A program made the position numbers and the translations under genes. A stretch of DNA of 22,844 nucleotides, taken from NCBI GenBank assembly GCA_964058845.1, contig CAXKVR010000602.1, positions 1-22,844 of the forward strand. The letters run 5' to 3'. This DNA is from Carex sylvatica. Lineage: Eukaryota; Streptophyta; Magnoliopsida; Poales; Cyperaceae. Every line of letters begins with the position of its first letter. The first letter of the stretch is position 1. Positions 19,181 to 22,844 of this stretch are shown here, piece after piece. The notes under the pieces were generated by a model. That model made no database searches. It saw only the letters and a list, made by a program, of their open reading frames with translations, and was not told where the DNA came from.

Positions 19181-19522
19181 ACCCTCTTCCCTTTTAAACA
19201 CGACCCCTCCACCTGGTTGGTCTCCGCTACTCCACCTCCTGCCTCTGACATCCCCAGTACCTCCTTCCAGCCACCCACATCTGCGTATGCCCGCCCTTGC
19301 CCAGCTGACCCCTCTCTTAGGGATCTCTACTACCTCATGACTGATATCCGGGCCACTCAGCTGCAGCAGGACCGCTACATCACAGCCATCCAGGAGCAGA
19401 CGGCCATTCACACCACTCGACTGGATGAGATTAGTGGCTGCATGTTTGACTATGCCGAGCGTCTTGGTGACATCGAGGACCAGTTTCGCGACTGGCGCTT
19501 CGACCCCTCTTCTGACTACTGA
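19181..19522 (+). CDS. Small 3' ORF of the retrotransposon, hypothetical
   Basis: The frame is open from 19181 to TGA 19520-19522; its first ATG is at 19334, giving about 62 residues. The protein read from the open start is Pro-rich, then helical (LMTDIRATQLQQDRYITAIQ, then HTTRLDEISG and DYAERLGDIEDQFRDW) with coiled-coil-like spacing. GC content is higher than in the surrounding 3' region, which suggests past coding use. It could be the tail of a lost env-like or accessory ORF, or an exon. No family is recognised and expression is unproven. Confidence 0.4.
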   Translation, partial: TLFPFKHDPSTWLVSATPPPASDIPSTSFQPPTSAYARPCPADPSLRDLYYLMTDIRATQLQQDRYITAIQEQTAIHTTRLDEISGCMFDYAERLGDIEDQFRDWRFDPSSDY

Positions 19523-19599
19523 TCAGGTTTCCTTCTCCCTACCCTCGCTTCTTTATTTTTCCCATCACATATCCTGAAGCATTGAGGACAATGCTCGGA

Positions 19600-19617
19600 C
19601 TAAGCTTGGGGGGGTGA
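19600..19617 (+). other. Internal polypurine-like module
   Basis: CTAAGCTTGGGGGGGTGA follows GCATTGAGGACAATG (about 19579), paralleling the GCTTGAGGACAAGC that precedes the real polypurine tract near 20480. It could be an internal plus-strand priming site or a relic of a duplication. A further copy, CCAAGCTTGGGGGAATTC, lies near 20174-20191. Confidence 0.5.
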
Positions 19618-20068
19618 TTAGTTATTTTCTTTATTTTGCATTTAGTTTGTCTTAGTTTGTTTCTGTGTTTGCATGTTCTGAGGATTAAATCTGTGTGAAT
19701 CGCGTGAATTAGGGTTCAATTTGAAAAATTTTGGTTGTGAAATGGTTGAATTTGGGAAATTGGAAATAACCACACATTTGGTTGAAAGAATTGTAAACGA
19801 TAGTCTGTTTTGGGACTTTGTAGAATTGAATTGAATTGTGCCAAGAAAGCATTTGAAACCGGAATATGCCTTGTAAAAATAGAAAAATGGGATTTCAAAA
19901 CAATAGAAAGATTTGGATATCCATTGGTATGAATGAATATCATTGGATGTGTGTATTCATGATGTATACGAGGATAAAAGATAAAAAAATTCTTGAAAAG
20001 AATGAAAAGATGGAGAATATAAGAGTACTGGCAATAAGCCATGATTTGGCGCCTTTGAGCTCGTCTCC
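19618..20068. other. Non-coding stretch of the retrotransposon 3' region
   Basis: AT-rich sequence with many TTGAAA/GAATTG words and no ORF that looks real. Confidence 0.5.
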
Positions 20069-20102
20069 CATACGGACCGTACCCAGATCATACGGGCCGT
20101 AC
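20069..20102. repeat. Palindrome pair 12 (3' region)
   Basis: CATACGGACCGTAC then CATACGGGCCGTAC, starts 20 bp apart, followed by an A9 run. Confidence 0.9.
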
Positions 20103-20499
20103 ATCTAAAAAAAAAATGGTGCCTTTACATACATCAACACACGAAGTCTGTGACCTTTCTGACCTAAGCTTGTTCCAAGCTTGGGGGAATTCAAAGAAAA
20201 ACAAATCACCACAAATGAGGGCATAAATTCGGTGAAAGAATGAACTATTGATGCGTTTGATTTCTTAGTTCTTACAAATAGCAATTCATTCTTGAAGTTA
20301 GGGTTTGATCAATTGAATTGTGGGGTGAATCAAGTTGACCAAAGGAAACCAAGTTACTATCCAAAATAACTCTAATGAATTTCTAACGAACGCAAGATCA
20401 TGCACATTTTTCCTCTTAGTAGATTAACCTGCATTTAGGTAAGTCCAACAACCAAAACCACACCTAAGTTAGAATTTTGCTTGAGGACAAGCAAAGTTC

Positions 20500-20514
20500 A
20501 AGCTTGGGGGAATT
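20500..20514 (+). promoter_or_regulatory. Polypurine tract
   Basis: AAGCTTGGGGGAATTT abuts the TG of the 3' LTR at 20515. The purine core GGGGGAA is at 20506-20512. The position fits the plus-strand primer of this lineage. Confidence 0.8.
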
Positions 20515-20683
20515 TGATATCTCCATATTATATCTAATTTATGGCCCTAATTTACAATGAAACCTGTGCTTTAAAGCCTATGAATGTGGACTTTTTACTT
20601 ATATTTCGATGAAATGTGGTACTGCTATGCTTTGTTTGGTATTTTGCAGGAAAAAGGGCGAAAAACTGGTTCTGACTACTTTT

Positions 20684-20718
20684 CATACGGCCCGTATGAT
20701 ATTTTGTACAGGCCGTAC
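20684..20718. repeat. Palindrome pair 1 copy (3' LTR)
   Basis: Identical to the unit at 11630-11664. Confidence 0.85.
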
Positions 20719-20784
20719 AAGAACTGCCCAACCACACAGAAGGATCCACAACAGAGGCACAAAGTCTCCAAGTCAAAGCCCAGG

Positions 20785-20819
20785 CATACGGCCCGTACGG
20801 GATCCTGTACGGGTCGTAC
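20785..20819. repeat. Palindrome pair 2 copy (3' LTR)
   Basis: Identical to the unit at 11731-11765. Confidence 0.87.
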
Positions 20820-21626
20820 AAAGCTGATTCGGAAAATCCAGCTGGAATCTGAATTGAGCACAATTTGAGGAGCCGAAAAGGAAACCCCTGGAGGCGTGAT
20901 CTGGGGCATTAAAGGAGATATTCCACAGCAGGAAAGGGGATTAATAGCTAATCAATCAATAACTTTCCTATCATTCATTCTATCATTGATGCTAGGTTTG
21001 CTTGGACAAGAGGAAAAGAAGAAGAGAAGGGAAGAACGCGAGTTTTGAACGGATCTTCAGATTTTCCACTGTTTTATCATGAACTCTTTTACTTCTTGTT
21101 ATTTGTGCTATCTCATGAATATGAGTAGCTAATTTACTTTGTTTCTAGGGGTAAGATGTAGTTTCTAGTTTAGTTTTGCTTGTATGCTACTATGATTTTG
21201 TGTTGAACGCTTGGTTTTTACTTTGTTATGTAGTATTTTTATTGCTCTATTGTGCTTGCTTGAATCTGATTAGTCATCCCGTTAGATGAATGCGCACATC
21301 TAAGTGTGGAGCCAAGTCTATGAAATTCATTCCAACCGAATAAAGTATATGAAGTAGGGTGAAACCAAGGAGTACCCGAAAGGCGAAACTTTCCTTGAGG
21401 CGAAAGTCCTTGGATACTTTTAGTAAACTAACAAATAACTTAGATAAATTAGGCCAAAATGCGAAAGTTGAGGTTTAACGCATCTAAGAGGGAAGTATTT
21501 GAGTCCGGTAATCGGGTATCAGGCCAAAATGCGAAAGTTGAGGTTAGGTATCTAGATCTGGTCAAAAGAAACCCTAAACACAGTATCAACACAGGAAACA
21601 GTAGCTGCAGCATTAACTTGAGGTGC

Positions 21627-21661
21627 CATACGGACCGTACGGGAATCTGTACGGGCCGTAC
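21627..21661. repeat. Palindrome pair 3 copy (3' LTR)
   Basis: Identical to the unit at 12573-12607. Confidence 0.87.
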
Positions 21662-21977
21662 GCCTTGAGACTGAACAGAAATGAAATCTGAACCCTGGAA
21701 ACGCCATTTTATCAATTGAAAACAACTTTAATTATCTTTTATTGTCTTTTAATCAGTAGAATTGTTAGAACTAAAACCAAACCAATTTCTCTCACTTCTA
21801 GAATCTTAAGTGATTTTAGGATAAGTCTAGTGTTTTTATTCCGTCCCTGTGGATCGATACCTGAGCATACTCAACGACAGGATAGTGCACTTGCTATCTG
21901 AATTGACAGAGTATAACAAAGGTTTAAAAAGTATAGCTTGCTATACTGAGACTTTTTGGCATATTCTCGTGCGATCA

Positions 21978-22421
21978 GAGCACAAGAGAATTCTAAATTC
22001 TATGGATGATATAGAAGCTTGAATTAGGCCACGCAATGTAGTACATCGTCCAGAGGGATCAAATAGAACAAGAACTTCAGGTTGGAAATTACATAGTGAA
22101 TAAGTGAATATTTTAATTATTTGATATATGTAATTATTTTTTTGTCATTATTTGAAAGGAACAACTGGTGGAAGACGAAGAAGCGTATCTGGTCCACATC
22201 CAGAGGTAGCCGATATGTATGCAGAGACAACTGCTACACAAGGTTCACAAAGAAGCGTATCTGGTAGCCATCCATCTGGTAGCCAAGCAGAGCCATCCGG
22301 TAGCCGTCCATCTGGTAGCCAAGCAGAGCCATCCGGTAGCCGACCATCTGGTAGCCGACCATCTGGTAGCCGGCCTATAGCTAGTCGTCTGAGTAGAATA
22401 TTCAGACGTGGTAAACACTGA
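21978..22421 (+). pseudogene. MULE transposase, 3' part after the retrotransposon
   Basis: Immediately after the 3' LTR the reading EHKRILNSMDDIEA continues the MULE tail, followed by an in-frame TGA and RPRNVVHRPEGSNRTRTSGW. A probable intron (about 22096-22158, GTGAAT donor and TTTGAAAG acceptor) leads to a last exon, about 22159-22421, starting GTTGGRRRSVSG and ending IFRRGKH with a TGA stop. That exon is Ser/Gly/Pro/Arg-rich and contains a 15-bp repeat. The apparent TTG start of the last reading frame is an exon border, not a start. Confidence 0.65.
22258..22373 (+). repeat. 15-bp coding minisatellite in the MULE tail
   Basis: Units such as CCATCTGGTAGCC(G/A)A encode PSGSR or PSGSQAE. 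The array alternates SGSQAEP and SGSRP blocks about seven times. It lies in the C-terminal tail, where length changes are tolerated. Confidence 0.8.
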
Positions 22422-22719
22422 ACAATTATGAGTTATATTTTTTAACTAGAAGACTAAATTTTTTTTAACTAGAAGACTGTGCTGGGGAGTCAAGATTGGA
22501 GATGAAACTTAATAAAGCCTTCAAACAGAACCTAGTACCTCTCTCTCTTGCTTTCTGAGCACCTGTTTCATCATAAACTATACAAGCTAAATTAAATACT
22601 TAAAATAAATAAGCTAAATAACAAAACATAAGCCTTCAAACAAAACATACGCAATACATACGCAATACATCTACACTAAGATAAAACACCTACACTAAGT
22701 CTTCGTCTTCATCTATATA
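22422..22719. other. 3' flank of the MULE gene, AT-rich
   Basis: Contains a short direct repeat (TTTTTTAACTAGAAGACT, twice near 22440-22478) and small tandem words (ACATACGCAAT twice near 22646-22668; CTACACTAAG twice). No gene or MULE terminal repeat was recognised. Confidence 0.45.
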
Positions 22720-22844
22720 TTATCTATCCCTAGCACGTCTGAATTTTGAGTCGCTATATTTATTGGGTTTTTTTTTTCGTCGAGCAGGATTTGCCATTGA
22801 TGGACTGGCACCACCATCTCTTAGGGCACCACTCTCTCCTAGGG
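22720..22844 (-). CDS. C-terminal end of an unidentified minus-strand ORF (partial)
   Basis: Reading from the right edge on the minus strand, about 41 codons stay open to TAA at 22722-22720. They contain LGESGALRDGGASPSMANPA and then RRKKKPNKYSDSKFRRARDR. The tail is strongly basic and could be a nuclear or nucleic-acid-binding region. It is convergent with the MULE transposase, the arrangement of the second gene in some Mutator-type elements, but the sequence is too short to assign. It could also be a host gene or chance. Confidence 0.4.
   Translation of the reverse strand, partial: LGESGALRDGGASPSMANPARRKKKPNKYSDSKFRRARDR

Larger units (their letters stand above)
18853..20514 (+). other. 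Long 3' region between pol and the 3' LTR
   Basis: 1.66 kb with no long ORF. It holds a post-pol hairpin, palindrome pairs 11 and 12, one small ORF and three AAGCTTGGGGG modules. Many Athila elements carry an env-like ORF here; none is recognisable. Confidence 0.7.
11461..21977 (+). mobile_element. Athila-lineage Ty3/gypsy LTR retrotransposon, near-complete
   Basis: This 10.5-kb element has identical-length LTRs (1463 bp), a tRNA-Asp primer site, a gag-protease ORF, a pol ORF in the order RT-RNaseH-integrase, a small 3' ORF and a polypurine tract. The order of RT before integrase places it in Ty3/gypsy. The protease motif DLGAS, the RT motif FMDDFSVYG, the tRNA-Asp primer and the absence of a chromodomain after the integrase point to the Athila branch. 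It sits inside the C-terminal part of the MULE pseudogene. Both long ORFs are free of stops. The 3' LTR runs TGAT...ATCA; the first base of the 5' LTR is G instead of T. Confidence 0.93.
20515..21977 (+). repeat. 3' LTR
   Basis: Begins TGATATCTCC and ends GCGATCA, with TGAT...ATCA termini. It differs from the 5' LTR at 20515, 21292 and 21706 by eye, with no indels. The following flank (GAGCACAAG...) resumes the MULE coding sequence. Confidence 0.95.

Noticed and set aside
11630..20102. CRISPR-like spaced palindromic repeats
   Set aside because: The host is a plant nucleus, spacing between pairs is irregular (tens to thousands of bases), and no cas genes exist; units within a pair are only 6-8 bp apart.

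Overview
The window is nuclear DNA of a flowering plant, probably a eudicot. The evidence is AT-rich spacers, GT-AG introns of plant size, an Athila-lineage Ty3/gypsy retrotransposon, a MuDR-like (MULE) transposase relic and small inverted-repeat elements. I could not identify the species.

Layout. (1) 1-4990: two convergent host genes. The plus-strand gene enters from the left; its last five exons (101-1454) encode a basic, probably nuclear, protein tail. The minus-strand gene is a two-exon TRAF-type zinc-finger protein (CDS 4405-3338 joined to 2427-2260), with a 36-bp minisatellite in its N-terminus and a likely intron in its 5' UTR. (2) About 5.0-8.7 kb: gene-free, AT-rich repeat land. It holds a fold-back element (5363-5775), a possible CACTA-type terminus (5929), a Mutator-type MITE with a perfect 9-bp target duplication (6835-7294), an AACCGAA-rich block (7597-8105), a cluster of GACCGAA/TTCGGTC palindromes (8190-8388 and 8706-8732) and a tandem duplication of about 100 bp. 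(3) 8.7-11.46 kb and 21.98-22.42 kb: a decayed MULE transposase gene with several stops, frameshifts and an altered catalytic Asp, split by (4). (4) 11461-21977: a nearly pristine 10.5-kb Athila-type LTR retrotransposon with 1463-bp LTRs, a tRNA-Asp primer site, a gag-protease ORF, an RT-RNaseH-integrase ORF in the +1 frame, a small 3' ORF and repeated polypurine modules. (5) 22.72-22.84 kb: the last ~41 codons of an unidentified minus-strand ORF that runs off the window.

The most unusual structure is a private motif system inside the retrotransposon. A short CG-rich palindrome, (C/G)(A/G)TACGGNCCGTAC, occurs in pairs whose start-to-start distance is about 20-22 bp (two helical turns). I count 15 pairs: three in each LTR, one in the leader, two in gag, one in the gag/pol overlap, one just after it, two forming a four-unit array in pol, and two in the 3' region. 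The pairs ignore reading frame and functional region and are not explained by conserved retroelement protein motifs. Each pair could act as a double DNA-binding site or fold as a long RNA hairpin. The right half, CCGTAC, resembles the binding core of plant SBP-box (SPL) factors. The copy at 15672-15701 lies inside the 68-nt gag/pol frame overlap.

The LTRs differ at only about 2-3 of 1463 positions, so the insertion is recent, yet no clean target-site duplication is visible. Nothing else in the window suggests cooperation between elements; the retrotransposon simply landed in a dead MULE.
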